A stretch of 64,000 nt of DNA, taken from the NCBI GenBank assembly GCA_013822425.1, contig PNKL01000003.1, positions 62,001 to 126,000 of the forward strand, read 5' to 3'. This DNA is from Gemmatimonas sp. (GTDB taxonomy: Bacteria; Gemmatimonadota; Gemmatimonadetes; Gemmatimonadales; Gemmatimonadaceae). Under the pieces are notes generated by a model that did not search any database, was not told the DNA's origin, and was given only the letters and a program-made list of their open reading frames with translations. Position numbers and translations under genes: made by a program. Positions 48,166-56,170 of the stretch are shown here, in pieces (positions within the stretch are counted from its first letter, which is position 1; each line of letters opens with the position of its first letter).

Positions 48166-49053
48166 ATGGTGCGGACGGTGACGGCAGACGGCGGACGGCA
48201 GACGGCAGATGCGAGCCGTCGGCCGGCAGTGGGTCTGCCGTCTGCCGTCCGCCATCTGCCGTCAGTCGCCCTCGCTCTGCTCTCAGTCGCCGCGTGCAGA
48301 GCAGAACGCGCCGACCCGCCACGCCGCGTCCTCGGCGGTATGGTGACGCTGGTGCCGGCCACGCCGACGCCGCGCCCCGAGGCGGACACGGCGGTCTTCG
48401 CCGTGCCCGCCGATTCGCTGATCCCGCATGACGCCATGGGGGCCGCGATTCGCCGCGGCCGCGCCATCGCCATCGCCACGCGCGACTCGATGCGCCTCGA
48501 CAGGTCGGGGGCGCTGCGCTGCGTCAGCTGCCACCTGGACGCCGGGACGAAACGCGGCGCGCTCCCGTGGGTGGGCGCCTACGCCAGGTACCCGCGGGTG
48601 GACGCGCGGGGCGGCGTGCTGACCGTGCATGAGCGGGTGAACGTCTGCCTGCGGCTCAACCTGCGCGCGCCCACCCTGCGACCGGACCATCCGCAGATGG
48701 AGGCGCTCGTCGCCTACATCGCCTTCCTTTCACGCGGGGTCCGGCTGGGCGGGCAGGTCGAGGGGCAGGGCGATGACACGGTGACGGTGCGCGCGGGCGA
48801 CGCCAAGGAAGGCGCCAAGGCGTGGAAGGCGCACTGTGTCGCCTGCCACGGCACGAATGGGCAGGGTACGCCAAAGGGCGGGCCGGTGTGGGGACGGCGC
48901 AGCTTTACCGCCGCGTCGGAACTGGCCAGTTGGGCCACCTTCGCCGGTTTCCTGCGGGGTCATATGTCGGACGACGGGCGACGCAGCCTGCTGACCGATC
49001 AGGAGGTGGCCAACGTGACGAGCTACGTGCTCCGACAGGCGCGAATGAGGTAA
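48166..49053 (+). CDS. TsdA-like diheme cytochrome c (thiosulfate dehydrogenase family)
   Basis: Up to 295 residues with two heme sites, CVSCHLDAGT and CVACHGTNGQG. Between them, PWVGAYARYP and HERVNVCLRLN match TsdA enzymes, in which a cysteine at this position ligates heme 1. TsdA oxidises thiosulfate to tetrathionate, or the reverse, in the periplasm. The ATG at 48166 has a good ribosome-binding site (AAGGGGG), but the first 21 codons are repeat-derived. A GTG at 48229 would start directly at the signal peptide (MGLPSAVRHLPSVALALLSV, then AAC lipobox). The start is therefore undecided. The heptamer hairpin lies inside this region. Confidence 0.7.
   Translation: MVRTVTADGGRQTADASRRPAVGLPSAVRHLPSVALALLSVAACRAERADPPRRVLGGMVTLVPATPTPRPEADTAVFAVPADSLIPHDAMGAAIRRGRAIAIATRDSMRLDRSGALRCVSCHLDAGTKRGALPWVGAYARYPRVDARGGVLTVHERVNVCLRLNLRAPTLRPDHPQMEALVAYIAFLSRGVRLGGQVEGQGDDTVTVRAGDAKEGAKAWKAHCVACHGTNGQGTPKGGPVWGRRSFTAASELASWATFAGFLRGHMSDDGRRSLLTDQEVANVTSYVLRQARMR
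48180..48263. repeat. Long inverted repeat made of heptamers (site B)
   Basis: Arms 48180-48208 and 48235-48263 are 29 bp each, with 28 complementary positions, around a 26-base loop. The arms consist of (GGCAGAC)/(CCGTCTG)-type heptamers. The element lies in the 5' part of the diheme cytochrome gene and its right arm encodes the n-region of the signal peptide. Confidence 0.9.
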
Positions 49054-49094
49054 CAGGCGAGTGCAATTGTAGGGGGAAAACCGTTGTCACCCCC

Positions 49095-49123
49095 TTGACC
49101 CACAACCTCAAAGCCAATATCAT
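49095..49123 (+). promoter_or_regulatory. Sigma-70-type promoter of rplU-rpmA
   Basis: TTGACC (49095-49100) and TATCAT (49118-49123) are spaced by exactly 17 bp and match the consensus at 5 of 6 and 5 of 6 positions. Transcription would begin near 49130, leaving a leader of about 34 bases before rplU. This is the best promoter in the window. Confidence 0.75.
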
Positions 49124-49163
49124 TTTAGGCTCGCTCGCTTCTCCAGTTTTTCTGAGTCTTTCC

Positions 49164-49481
49164 ATGTCCTACGCAATCATCCGCACCGGCGGCAAGCAGT
49201 ACCGTGTCGAGCCGGGCAAGTCGCTGCGCATTCCGTCGCTTCCGGGCGATGTGGGAACGCACGTCGAGTTCAACGAGGTGCTGCTCGGTTCTGATGGCAG
49301 CACCGTCCGTACCGGCGTGCCCACCCTGACGGGTGCCAAGGTCACCGCCGACATCACGAAGCAGGGCCGCGGCGACAAGATCATCGTCTTCAAGTTCCGC
49401 CGCCGCAAGAACTACGCGCGCAAGCAGGGACATCGGCAGGGCTTCACCGAAATCAAGGTCCGCGACATCACCCTCGGGTGA
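49164..49481 (+). CDS. rplU: 50S ribosomal protein L21
   Basis: A 105-residue L21 protein. It starts MSYAIIRTGGKQYRVEPGKS and contains the RNA-binding FKFRRRKNYARKQGHRQ. Length and sequence are typical. It is co-transcribed with rpmA from the promoter at 49095. Confidence 0.98.
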   Translation: MSYAIIRTGGKQYRVEPGKSLRIPSLPGDVGTHVEFNEVLLGSDGSTVRTGVPTLTGAKVTADITKQGRGDKIIVFKFRRRKNYARKQGHRQGFTEIKVRDITLG

Positions 49482-49502
49482 GCCGCTTCTCGAGAGGATC
49501 AT

Positions 49503-49769
49503 ATGGCTCATAAGAAAGGCGTTGGCTCCTCCCGCAACGGCCGCGATTCGAATCCGAAGATGCGCGGCATCAAGAAGTACGGCGGCGAGCAGGTGGTGGC
49601 AGGCAACATCATCCTCCGCCAGTGCGGCACCAAGTGGCATCCCGGCAACAACGTCGGGCTGGGCACGGACTACACCATTTACGCCCTCATCGATGGCGTG
49701 GTGAAGTTCGAGCACAAGAGCAAGAGCCGCTACAAGGTGTCGGTGTATCCGGCGCCGGCTGCCGCGTAA
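49503..49769 (+). CDS. rpmA: 50S ribosomal protein L27
   Basis: An 88-residue L27 protein. The N-terminal [20 protein letters not shown] reaches the peptidyl-transferase centre and needs no pre-cleavage here, unlike in Firmicutes. The central [16 protein letters not shown] is typical. It is preceded by GAGAGGATC as ribosome-binding site and followed by a strong terminator. Confidence 0.98.
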   Translation: MAHKKGVGSSRNGRDSNPKMRGIKKYGGEQVVAGNIILRQCGTKWHPGNNVGLGTDYTIYALIDGVVKFEHKSKSRYKVSVYPAPAAA

Positions 49770-49791
49770 GCGCAGTCCCCCGAAGTGCGAA

Positions 49792-49823
49792 GGGCCCGCC
49801 GGGATCGGCGGGTCCTTTTCTTT
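49792..49823 (+). terminator. Rho-independent terminator of rplU-rpmA
   Basis: Stem GGGCCCGCCG / CGGCGGGTCC (one G-T pair) with a 4-base loop, followed by TTTTCTTT. It lies 22 bp after the rpmA stop. Confidence 0.92.
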
Positions 49824-49839
49824 GCGAGGACGGTGACGG

Positions 49840-49936
49840 TAGATGGTGAAGGGTAGACGGTCGATGCAGGCGGACGGCCTGCTTCGCAGGTGCCCTATCC
49901 ACCATCTACCATCTACCATCTACCATCTACCGTCTA
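49840..49936. repeat. Heptanucleotide repeats in inverted orientation (site C)
   Basis: Left array 49840-49860 (TAGATGG, TGAAGGG, TAGACGG) and right array 49902-49936 (four CCATCTA and one CCGTCTA) are mutually complementary across a 41-base spacer, so a hairpin can form. The right array contains the stop codon and last codons of the convergent cation efflux gene. Confidence 0.9.
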
Positions 49937-50823
49937 CCCTCACTCAGCTTCCCCACAAATGGTTCCATGTGGACAAGCACGCCCCGCACGCGCGGCTGCG
50001 CCGCACGAATCGTGCTCTTCACGAGCCCGCCCAGCGCGTGCGATTCCGCGAGTGACATGGCGGGATCGGCCTGCACGTGGATCTCCACGTGGAACGAGAT
50101 GCCGGAGCGACGCACCAGCAGCTTCTCGATTGCCGACACGCCGGGCACGCCTTCGGCCACGCGACGCACCGGGGCGGTGATGTCCTCACCCGGATGGCGA
50201 TCCATCAGGTCGCGCAGCGAGGTGCGCAGCATGGCGATGCCGTTGTACGCGATCACAACGGAAGCAGCGAGCGCCGCCCAGTCGTCGGCCGCTTCCCACC
50301 CCGGCCCCTTCCAGACCGCGATGCTGATGCCGATGAAGGCCGCCGCGCTCGTGATCGCATCCGACTGATGATGCCAGGCGTCGGCCTTCACGGCGGTGCT
50401 CCCGACCGCCTTGCCGACGGCGCCGACCCTGCGCGCGAGCAGCGCCTTGACGATCACCACCGTCACGAGGACGATCAGCGTCCACGGGGCGGGGCTGTGG
50501 TGCGGCGTGATGATCTCCCGTATCGCCTCGACCGCGATGCCCACCGCCGCGCCCAGCAGCATCAGTGCCACGGTGAAGCTGGCCACCGTCTCCGCCTTGC
50601 CGTAGCCGAACGGATAGTCGTCGTCCGGATCGCGGCTCGCGATGCGCAGTCCGCCCCAGACGATGAGCGACGAGAAGATGTCGGCGGACGACTCCACCGC
50701 GTCGGCGATCAAGGCGTACGAGTGCCCGAAGACACCCGCGAGCAGCTTGACCAGTGCCAGGATGGCGTTCGTGATCATGCCGAGTTGCGCCGAGCGAACG
50801 CCGCGGTCGAAATCATTCCGCAT
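49927..50823 (-). CDS. Cation diffusion facilitator (CDF) transporter
   Basis: About 298 residues from the ATG at 50823 (MRNDFDRGVRSAQLGM). It has six transmembrane helices and a cytosolic C-terminal domain with RSGISFHVEIHVQADP. The metal site in helix 2 is ADAVESSADIFSS (Glu/Asp where many zinc CDFs have His/Asp) and in helix 5 DAWHHQSDAITS. It should export divalent metals such as Zn2+, Mn2+ or Fe2+ in exchange for protons. The last residues (EGRR) and the stop codon are encoded by the heptamer repeat of site C. Confidence 0.92.
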   Translation of the reverse strand: MRNDFDRGVRSAQLGMITNAILALVKLLAGVFGHSYALIADAVESSADIFSSLIVWGGLRIASRDPDDDYPFGYGKAETVASFTVALMLLGAAVGIAVEAIREIITPHHSPAPWTLIVLVTVVIVKALLARRVGAVGKAVGSTAVKADAWHHQSDAITSAAAFIGISIAVWKGPGWEAADDWAALAASVVIAYNGIAMLRTSLRDLMDRHPGEDITAPVRRVAEGVPGVSAIEKLLVRRSGISFHVEIHVQADPAMSLAESHALGGLVKSTIRAAQPRVRGVLVHMEPFVGKLSEGRR

Positions 50824-50924
50824 GCTCAAACTTACCCCCGCGGCGTGCCTCGAGCGACGATGCGGAAACATCCCCGTGTCCCTCGACGTACGGTCTTCAG
50901 ACACGGTTCACGCCGGGAGGATGT

Positions 50925-51335
50925 ATGAGTTTCTTGGACAAACTGCAGGTGGAGCTGAACCGGGCGGGACGCGCCGCGCAGGATGCCATTGATGAAGGGC
51001 GATTGCGCCTCGAGATCTTCCGCGTGCGCCAGCTTGCCGACAAGTCGGCCCAGGCCTTGGGATATGCGGTGTACCGCGCCAGGGCGAAGGGCGAGGAGCT
51101 TGACGCCGCCGCGTGGGACCGTCTGTCGGCGACCCTCAGGGAGCACGAGGCCGAGGCCTCGCGCCTCGACGCCGAGCTGACCAAGGTCAGGGAGCATGAA
51201 CCAGCCGCCGAGGCGCCGCCGACCAGCGACCCCCCGCCGGCTGAGCCGCCGGCTGAGCCGCCGGCAGCGGCGCCGACTGCGCCACCGGCTGCGCCACCGG
51301 CGGACAATCAGGCGCCTCCGGGCGGGCCCGGATAG
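50925..51335 (+). CDS. Small coiled-coil protein with Pro/Ala-rich tail
   Basis: A 136-residue cytosolic protein of unknown function with a good ribosome-binding site (GGGAGG). Residues 1-95 are helical and probably coiled coil (LQVELNRAGRAAQDAIDEGR ... LREHEAEASRLDAELTKV). The last 40 residues are low complexity (PPPAEPPAEPPAAAPTAPP), coded by short repeats. It resembles small phage-shock- or accessory-type helical proteins only in composition. Confidence 0.65.
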   Translation: MSFLDKLQVELNRAGRAAQDAIDEGRLRLEIFRVRQLADKSAQALGYAVYRARAKGEELDAAAWDRLSATLREHEAEASRLDAELTKVREHEPAAEAPPTSDPPPAEPPAEPPAAAPTAPPAAPPADNQAPPGGPG

Positions 51336-51352
51336 CGCGACGGGCAATCCGC

Positions 51353-52651
51353 TTAAGGCCGCCCCTTCACGGGCGCGTAGCGTCGGGTCAGTTCGTCCTG
51401 CCGCGACGCGCCCGTTTGCACGGCGCCGCGAATCAGCACGGTCTCGGCCCTGGTGGCGAACTCGAACGGGTCGCCATCCCAGATCACGATGTTCGCATCG
51501 CGCCCCGGGCGCAGTGAGCCGATCCGGTCGGCGACGCCGAACGCCTCGGCGGGTGCGAGCGTGATGGCGCGCAGCGCGTCGTCCCACGACATGCCGTAGG
51601 CCACGGCGTTCCCGGCCTCGTGCCGGATGTTCTGCACGTTGAAGTTCTGCGCGTCGTCGCTGCCGTTGCTGATCAGCACGACGGGGACGCCTGCCGCGCG
51701 CAGCAGTGACGCGTTCTCCTGACGGGCGCCGAGGACGTCGAAGCTCCCCGGAATATTGTTCATGGCTCCCACCATCACGGGCACCTTGGCCGCCGCAATG
51801 TCGGCGGCAACCTGCCACCCCTCGGCGGCGCCGAGCAGGATCAGCTTGAGCGGCAGCTTGTCGCGCCGCTTCAGGTCGAGCACGGCGCGGATGTCGGCGG
51901 CGCGATCCACCTCCACGACGAGCGGCAGCGTCGTGTCGATGACCGGCTGCAGCGCCTCGAGATCGGCGCGCGGCGCCGCGAAGCTGCGCGTCGCGTTGCG
52001 CTCGAAGGCGGCGCGGTTCACCCCGTACGCCTTGGCATCCTGCAGCACCTCGCGAAGGCGGCCCAGCAGTTCGCCGCGCGAGGCCGCGTCGGCCGCGCCC
52101 GCACTGAACGACGCCGACATCGCCACCGCCGGTCCGCCGCTCGCGCGCCGCACCAGCATGTCATCGAGGCGATCGCCGGCGAGGCTCAGCAGCGCGGCCT
52201 GGCCGCCGATCATCCCGCCCTCCGGGGCGATCATCACGGTGGTGACACCGCCTTGGCGCGCCGGCGTGATGAACGCGGACGCGGGATTGAATCCCTCCCA
52301 GGCCCGAAAGGCCGCGGCGACGCCGCGCGTGCCCTTGGCGCGCGTGTCGTTGTAGCCGCCGCTGAACTGCGGGCCGCCGCCCTCGGAGAGGCCGAGCTGC
52401 GTGTTCGCATTGATCAGTCCCGGCGTGACGAGCTTGCCGGTGGCGTCAATCACGCGCGCGCCGGCGGGAATCGCGACGTTGGTGCCGACCTCGGCGATCT
52501 TGCCATCGCGAACGAGCACGGTGCCGCGTTCGATCCGTGCGCCGCTCACTGGGTGGACGGTTCCGCCGGTGATGGCAATGACCTGGCCCTGCGCAGCCGC
52601 AGGCAGGGCGAGAAGCGCCGCGATCGCGGCGGTCTGCAGGCAGGCGCGCAT
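51353..52651 (-). CDS. Amidohydrolase-family protein lacking the HxH metal motif
   Basis: A 432-residue exported protein (signal ACLQTAAIAALLALPAAAQ) of the amidohydrolase/imidazolonepropionase-like group. The fold is clear from DGKIAEVGTNVAIPAGARVI, GGVTTVMIAPEGG and ADRIGSLRPGRDANIVIWDG. At the place of the metal-binding PGLxDxHxH motif it has PGLINANTQLGL, so both histidines are lost, and the other usual histidine ligands are not evident. It is coupled to an intact paralogue upstream (TGATG), suggesting a heteromer of active and inactive subunits. Confidence 0.85.
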   Translation of the reverse strand: MRACLQTAAIAALLALPAAAQGQVIAITGGTVHPVSGARIERGTVLVRDGKIAEVGTNVAIPAGARVIDATGKLVTPGLINANTQLGLSEGGGPQFSGGYNDTRAKGTRGVAAAFRAWEGFNPASAFITPARQGGVTTVMIAPEGGMIGGQAALLSLAGDRLDDMLVRRASGGPAVAMSASFSAGAADAASRGELLGRLREVLQDAKAYGVNRAAFERNATRSFAAPRADLEALQPVIDTTLPLVVEVDRAADIRAVLDLKRRDKLPLKLILLGAAEGWQVAADIAAAKVPVMVGAMNNIPGSFDVLGARQENASLLRAAGVPVVLISNGSDDAQNFNVQNIRHEAGNAVAYGMSWDDALRAITLAPAEAFGVADRIGSLRPGRDANIVIWDGDPFEFATRAETVLIRGAVQTGASRQDELTRRYAPVKGRP

Positions 52652-54105
52652 CAGCGGGTCCTCCCGTCGTTGGCCGGGACATAGCCGAGTTCAAAGTCGG
52701 TGCGCCAGCGTTGGGAGGTGTCGCTGCGGTCGAAGTAGACGGCGCCGTCAATCCACACCATGTCGGCGCGCGTGTACACGGAAAGCGGGTTGCCCGACCA
52801 GAGCACCACGTCGGCGTTCTTGCCGGGTTCCAGCGTGCCGATGCGGTCATCGAGCCCCAGGGTCCACGCCGGGTTGCGCGTGATCCACGTGATGGCGTCC
52901 TCGTCCGTCAGCGGAATGCCCGCCGCGCGTCCGGCCGCCAGCGCCTTGGCGGCGCCCTGGTTGAGTCGCTGCGAGCCGAGCGCGTCGTCCGAATGCAGGA
53001 CGGCGCGCGCGCCGGCGGCGTGCACGATGGCGATGTTCGCCCGGATTGCGTCGAGCGATTCCATCTTGAAGCCGCCCCAGTCAGCCCAGAGCGAGCCCGA
53101 GATATCCTCCTTCGCGAGTTGGTCGGCGATCTTGTACGCTTCCACGCCGTGATGGAACGAGCGGATCTTGTAGCCGAATTCACGCGCGATGTCGATCATC
53201 TGCATCATCTCGTCGGCCTGATAGCAGTGGTTCTGGACGAGGATGTGGCCGCGCAGCACCTCGGCAAGCGTCTCGAGGCCAAGGTCGCGCGTTGGCGGAT
53301 CGCCCTTGGGATTCGCGTTCCACGCATCCCATTTCCGCCGATAGGCCTCGGCCTGGATCCACGCGGCACGGTAGCCCGCCACGTTGGCCATGCGGGTGGC
53401 GGGCCCGCGGTTCGCGTACACTCGCTTGGGATTCTCGCCGCACGCCATTTTCAGGCCGTATTTGGCGCCGGGGAACTTCATTCCCTGCACGGAGGTCGAG
53501 GGGACGACCTTGAGGATCGCGGAGCGACCGCCAATCAGGTTGGCGGAACCCGGGAGGACCTGCACCGTCGTAACGCCGCCCGCGACGTCTCGCGGAAACT
53601 GCGGATCCTGCGGCCAGACCGAGTGTTCCGCCCAGACGTGCGCCGTCACCGGTGCCGTGGCCTCGTTGCCGTCGGAGTGGGCTGGCCCGCCGGGCGCTGG
53701 GTAAACGCCGAGGTGCGTGTGGGTATCCACGAGGCCGGGCGTCACGTACCGCCCGCCGCCATCGATGACCGTCGCATCGGGTGCCGCGGGCACGGTGGCA
53801 CCGACCGCCATGATCTTGCCGTCGCGCAGCAGGATGGCGCCCCCGCGGATGAGCGGGCCGGCGCCGGTGAAGATGTGCACGTTGCGGATCACCGTCGCCT
53901 TCGTTGTCCGGGCACGGTAGGTGCTGGGGAACGGATCGGCATTGGGGATCGAGAGCGCTCCGGCTCCAGGGGGCGTGGCCTTGTGTGCCGTGTCGGCGGC
54001 GGCGCCCGCGACAGCCTGCGAGTTCGCCGCGCAGGGCGCGACGGCAAGGGCCAGCGCCAGAAGGCGGGCCAAGGGGGCCAGGGGGGCCAGCGGGGCGAAC
54101 TTCAT
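52651..54105 (-). CDS. Amidohydrolase, exported
   Basis: A 484-residue exported metal-dependent hydrolase. The signal contains APLAPLAPLARLLALALAV and a possible lipobox (VAPC). Metal ligands are present: HxH in PGLVDTHTHLGVYP, a histidine in LVQNHCYQADEM, histidines in RSFHHGVEAYK and an aspartate in AVLHSDDALG. The C-terminal composite domain closes with RIGTLEPGKNADVVLWSG. Substrates may be cyclic amides or dipeptides; family members vary too much to say. Confidence 0.88.
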   Translation of the reverse strand: MKFAPLAPLAPLARLLALALAVAPCAANSQAVAGAAADTAHKATPPGAGALSIPNADPFPSTYRARTTKATVIRNVHIFTGAGPLIRGGAILLRDGKIMAVGATVPAAPDATVIDGGGRYVTPGLVDTHTHLGVYPAPGGPAHSDGNEATAPVTAHVWAEHSVWPQDPQFPRDVAGGVTTVQVLPGSANLIGGRSAILKVVPSTSVQGMKFPGAKYGLKMACGENPKRVYANRGPATRMANVAGYRAAWIQAEAYRRKWDAWNANPKGDPPTRDLGLETLAEVLRGHILVQNHCYQADEMMQMIDIAREFGYKIRSFHHGVEAYKIADQLAKEDISGSLWADWGGFKMESLDAIRANIAIVHAAGARAVLHSDDALGSQRLNQGAAKALAAGRAAGIPLTDEDAITWITRNPAWTLGLDDRIGTLEPGKNADVVLWSGNPLSVYTRADMVWIDGAVYFDRSDTSQRWRTDFELGYVPANDGRTR

Positions 54106-54172
54106 TGCTGGTGAGCTCCGGTCGGGTCGACCGGCAAACCTAGCGGTAACGCACCGAAAGCACGAGTCCCGG

Positions 54173-54862
54173 TTAGAGGCCGAGGACCTGCCGGGCCAGC
54201 GCGACGTCGTCGGTGCAAAGGGCATCCACGCCGCAGCTCGCGAGGCGCTCGATGGCATCGGGGCTGTTGGCCGTCCAGGCGATGACACGTCCACCGACGG
54301 CATGCATGGCGCGCACCAGGGGTTCATCCACGTGTTCCGCCAGTTGCCAGAGATCACGGGCCTCGACGCTGGCCGGAGCGTTGGTCGGATCCACGTGACG
54401 ACTCACCTCGAGCACGCCACGGGGAATCTCCGGAGCATACGCGGCCGCCTCAGCGACCATGCGGTGATCGAAGGAGTGTACGGCACAGGGGCCGCCGTAA
54501 CGCCGGAGCACCTTGAGGGCCGGTTCGGCGGTGCCGGCCCCCTTCAGCTCGCAGTACAGCGTGGCGCGGGCGCGAAGCAGCTGTGCCACCTCCTCAAGGG
54601 ACGGCACGGAGCCCCCGTCGGGGAGCCGAAACGACGCGACTTCCGCAGTCGTCAATGCCGCGATGGGGCGACCGGCGAGGGCCGGATCGGCGGGTTCACC
54701 GCGAAGCGCGGCGTCGTGGTGCACTAGGACGGTGCCATCGGCGGTGCAGTGCACATCGAGTTCCACTCCGTCGGCCCCGAGATCGAGCGCGCGCTGGAAG
54801 GCCGGAAGCGTATTCTCGAGGTGTTCGCGGGAGGCGCCGCGGTGGGCGATGAGCTCAATCAC
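54173..54862 (-). CDS. Glycerophosphodiester phosphodiesterase
   Basis: About 229 residues from a GTG at 54862 (MIELIAHRGASREHLENT); the upstream in-frame extension is proline-histidine low complexity. The catalytic residues of the GDPD barrel are visible: His-Arg in AHRGASRE, Glu-x-Asp in GVELDVHCTADG and the second histidine in VLVHHDAALRG. It splits glycerophosphodiesters into glycerol-3-phosphate and alcohol. No signal peptide is seen, so it is probably cytosolic. Confidence 0.9.
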   Translation of the reverse strand: MIELIAHRGASREHLENTLPAFQRALDLGADGVELDVHCTADGTVLVHHDAALRGEPADPALAGRPIAALTTAEVASFRLPDGGSVPSLEEVAQLLRARATLYCELKGAGTAEPALKVLRRYGGPCAVHSFDHRMVAEAAAYAPEIPRGVLEVSRHVDPTNAPASVEARDLWQLAEHVDEPLVRAMHAVGGRVIAWTANSPDAIERLASCGVDALCTDDVALARQVLGL

Positions 54863-55022
54863 TGTGGTCGGGCGGTGCAGGGTGGGGTGCAGGGGCACGG
54901 GCACGGTGGGGTGCGGGGGCAGGGGTACGACCCGCCGCTGCACCGGATGCTGGGTTCCCGGCGCAGATTCGTCAAGCGGCCATTAACACCGGCGGGGGGA
55001 TGGCGTCCAAGATGGTGAGCGC

Positions 55023-55595
55023 ATGAGTGAATCGAGCCGCGAAGGTGACGCCCAGGTGGATGTTGCGCTGATCACCCGATGGCAACGGGGTGATCAGCGG
55101 GCGGCGACCGAGATCGTGGAACGGCATGCCCAGGCGCTCGCCCGCTTCGCGGCCACGCACGGGGTGCGCGATGGCGTGGACGATCTGGTGCAGGACACGT
55201 TCGTGCGGGCGTTCCACTCGATCGACAATTTCCGGTCGGACAGTTCGCTGCGTACGTGGCTGTTCACCATCCTGAAGCGCCTCGTGCTCGACCGGCAACG
55301 CGCCGAGCGGCGCAGCAGGAACCAGGTGGAGCTGGATGAAGGACACGCGGTCCAGGAGTTTAACGCCCTCGATGGCATGGTGGCGGACGAAGCGTTGCTT
55401 CGCGTGCAGCAGGCGGTCGGTCGATTGTCCCCGTTGCAGCGCGAGGTGTTCACGCTGCGGGTGACGGAAGGGATGCCCTATTCGGAGATCGCGAAGATGG
55501 TGGACAGCACGGAGGGCGCGTGCCGCGTGCACTACCACAACGCGATGCGAGCAGTGAAGGAGTACCTGAGCGATGAAGGAGTACCTGAGCGATGA
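55023..55595 (+). CDS. ECF RNA polymerase sigma factor
   Basis: A 190-residue sigma factor with region 2 (VDDLVQDTFVRAFHSIDNF and RTWLFTILKRLVLDRQR) and region 4 (LSPLQREVFTLRVTEGMPYS with HTH EIAKMVDSTEGACRVHYHNA). It belongs to the RpoE-like ECF group and is followed by its anti-sigma factor with an ATGA overlap. The C-terminal VPER is the product of a 19-bp tandem duplication that shifts the frame; without it the protein would end EYLSDD. Confidence 0.93.
   Translation: MSESSREGDAQVDVALITRWQRGDQRAATEIVERHAQALARFAATHGVRDGVDDLVQDTFVRAFHSIDNFRSDSSLRTWLFTILKRLVLDRQRAERRSRNQVELDEGHAVQEFNALDGMVADEALLRVQQAVGRLSPLQREVFTLRVTEGMPYSEIAKMVDSTEGACRVHYHNAMRAVKEYLSDEGVPER
55555..55592. repeat. 19-bp tandem duplication at the sigma/anti-sigma junction
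   Basis: TGAAGGAGTACCTGAGCGA occurs twice (55555-55573 and 55574-55592). Each copy has the AAGGAG ribosome-binding site for the anti-sigma gene and the GCGA before its ATG. The unit length changes the sigma reading frame. Confidence 0.95.
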
Positions 55596-56170
55596 CTGAC
55601 TGTCCCAATGGACTGATGCGCGACCTGCTCCCTGAGTACGCCCGTGGCGTGCTTGGAGCCGACGACGCGGCACGGGTGGCCGAACACCTCGACGCCTGCG
55701 CGATGTGCCGCGCCGAGTTGGCGTTGCTTGGGCGCGTGCAGGACGGCCTCGCGCTCGGCGTGCCGCGCATGAACGTGGCGGCCATCGTCGGTGCGCTGCC
55801 AAAGCCGCAACCTGTCGTTCGCGTGATGCCGCGGCGCGGGGTGAGCCGACATGTCTGGCAGTACGCCGCGGCGGCAGGGCTGGTGCTCGCCGTGGGCGGC
55901 GGCATCGTCTGGCGGCGAGCGCCCGAAACCGGCGCAGTGCGAGTGGCGGATTCGTCGCACGTGGCCGCGGCGGCCGGCGCGGAATCGACGCAGTCGACGG
56001 CGTCGGTGCAGTCTGAGCACGGCATCACGTTCGGCGGCGGACTGTCGGACCTTTCGTTGAATGACCTGCAGGCTCTCTTGGGGCAGATGGATTCGGTCAG
56101 GACGCTGCCCAGCACGGATCCCGAGTCGATGACACCCGTCATCATGAATGAAGGAGGCAAGACCCTATGA
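55592..56170 (+). CDS. Anti-sigma factor with zf-HC2 domain
   Basis: A 192-residue membrane protein. The N-terminal zinc-binding anti-sigma domain has the pattern HxxxCxxC in HLDACAMC and a preceding cysteine in TDCPNG. A single transmembrane helix (VWQYAAAAGLVLAVGGGIVW) separates it from a periplasmic tail of about 80 residues rich in Ser/Ala/Thr. It should hold the sigma factor inactive until an envelope signal triggers release. It overlaps the Spy-like gene by ATGA. Confidence 0.88.
   Translation: MTDCPNGLMRDLLPEYARGVLGADDAARVAEHLDACAMCRAELALLGRVQDGLALGVPRMNVAAIVGALPKPQPVVRVMPRRGVSRHVWQYAAAAGLVLAVGGGIVWRRAPETGAVRVADSSHVAAAAGAESTQSTASVQSEHGITFGGGLSDLSLNDLQALLGQMDSVRTLPSTDPESMTPVIMNEGGKTL

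Noticed and set aside
48166-48228. Extra N-terminal domain of the diheme cytochrome
   Set aside because: These codons are the left arm and loop of the heptamer hairpin and do not look like protein-selected sequence.
49902-49936. Possible CRISPR or variable-number coding repeat
   Set aside because: The unit is 7 bp without spacers; it is better described with the heptamer element family.
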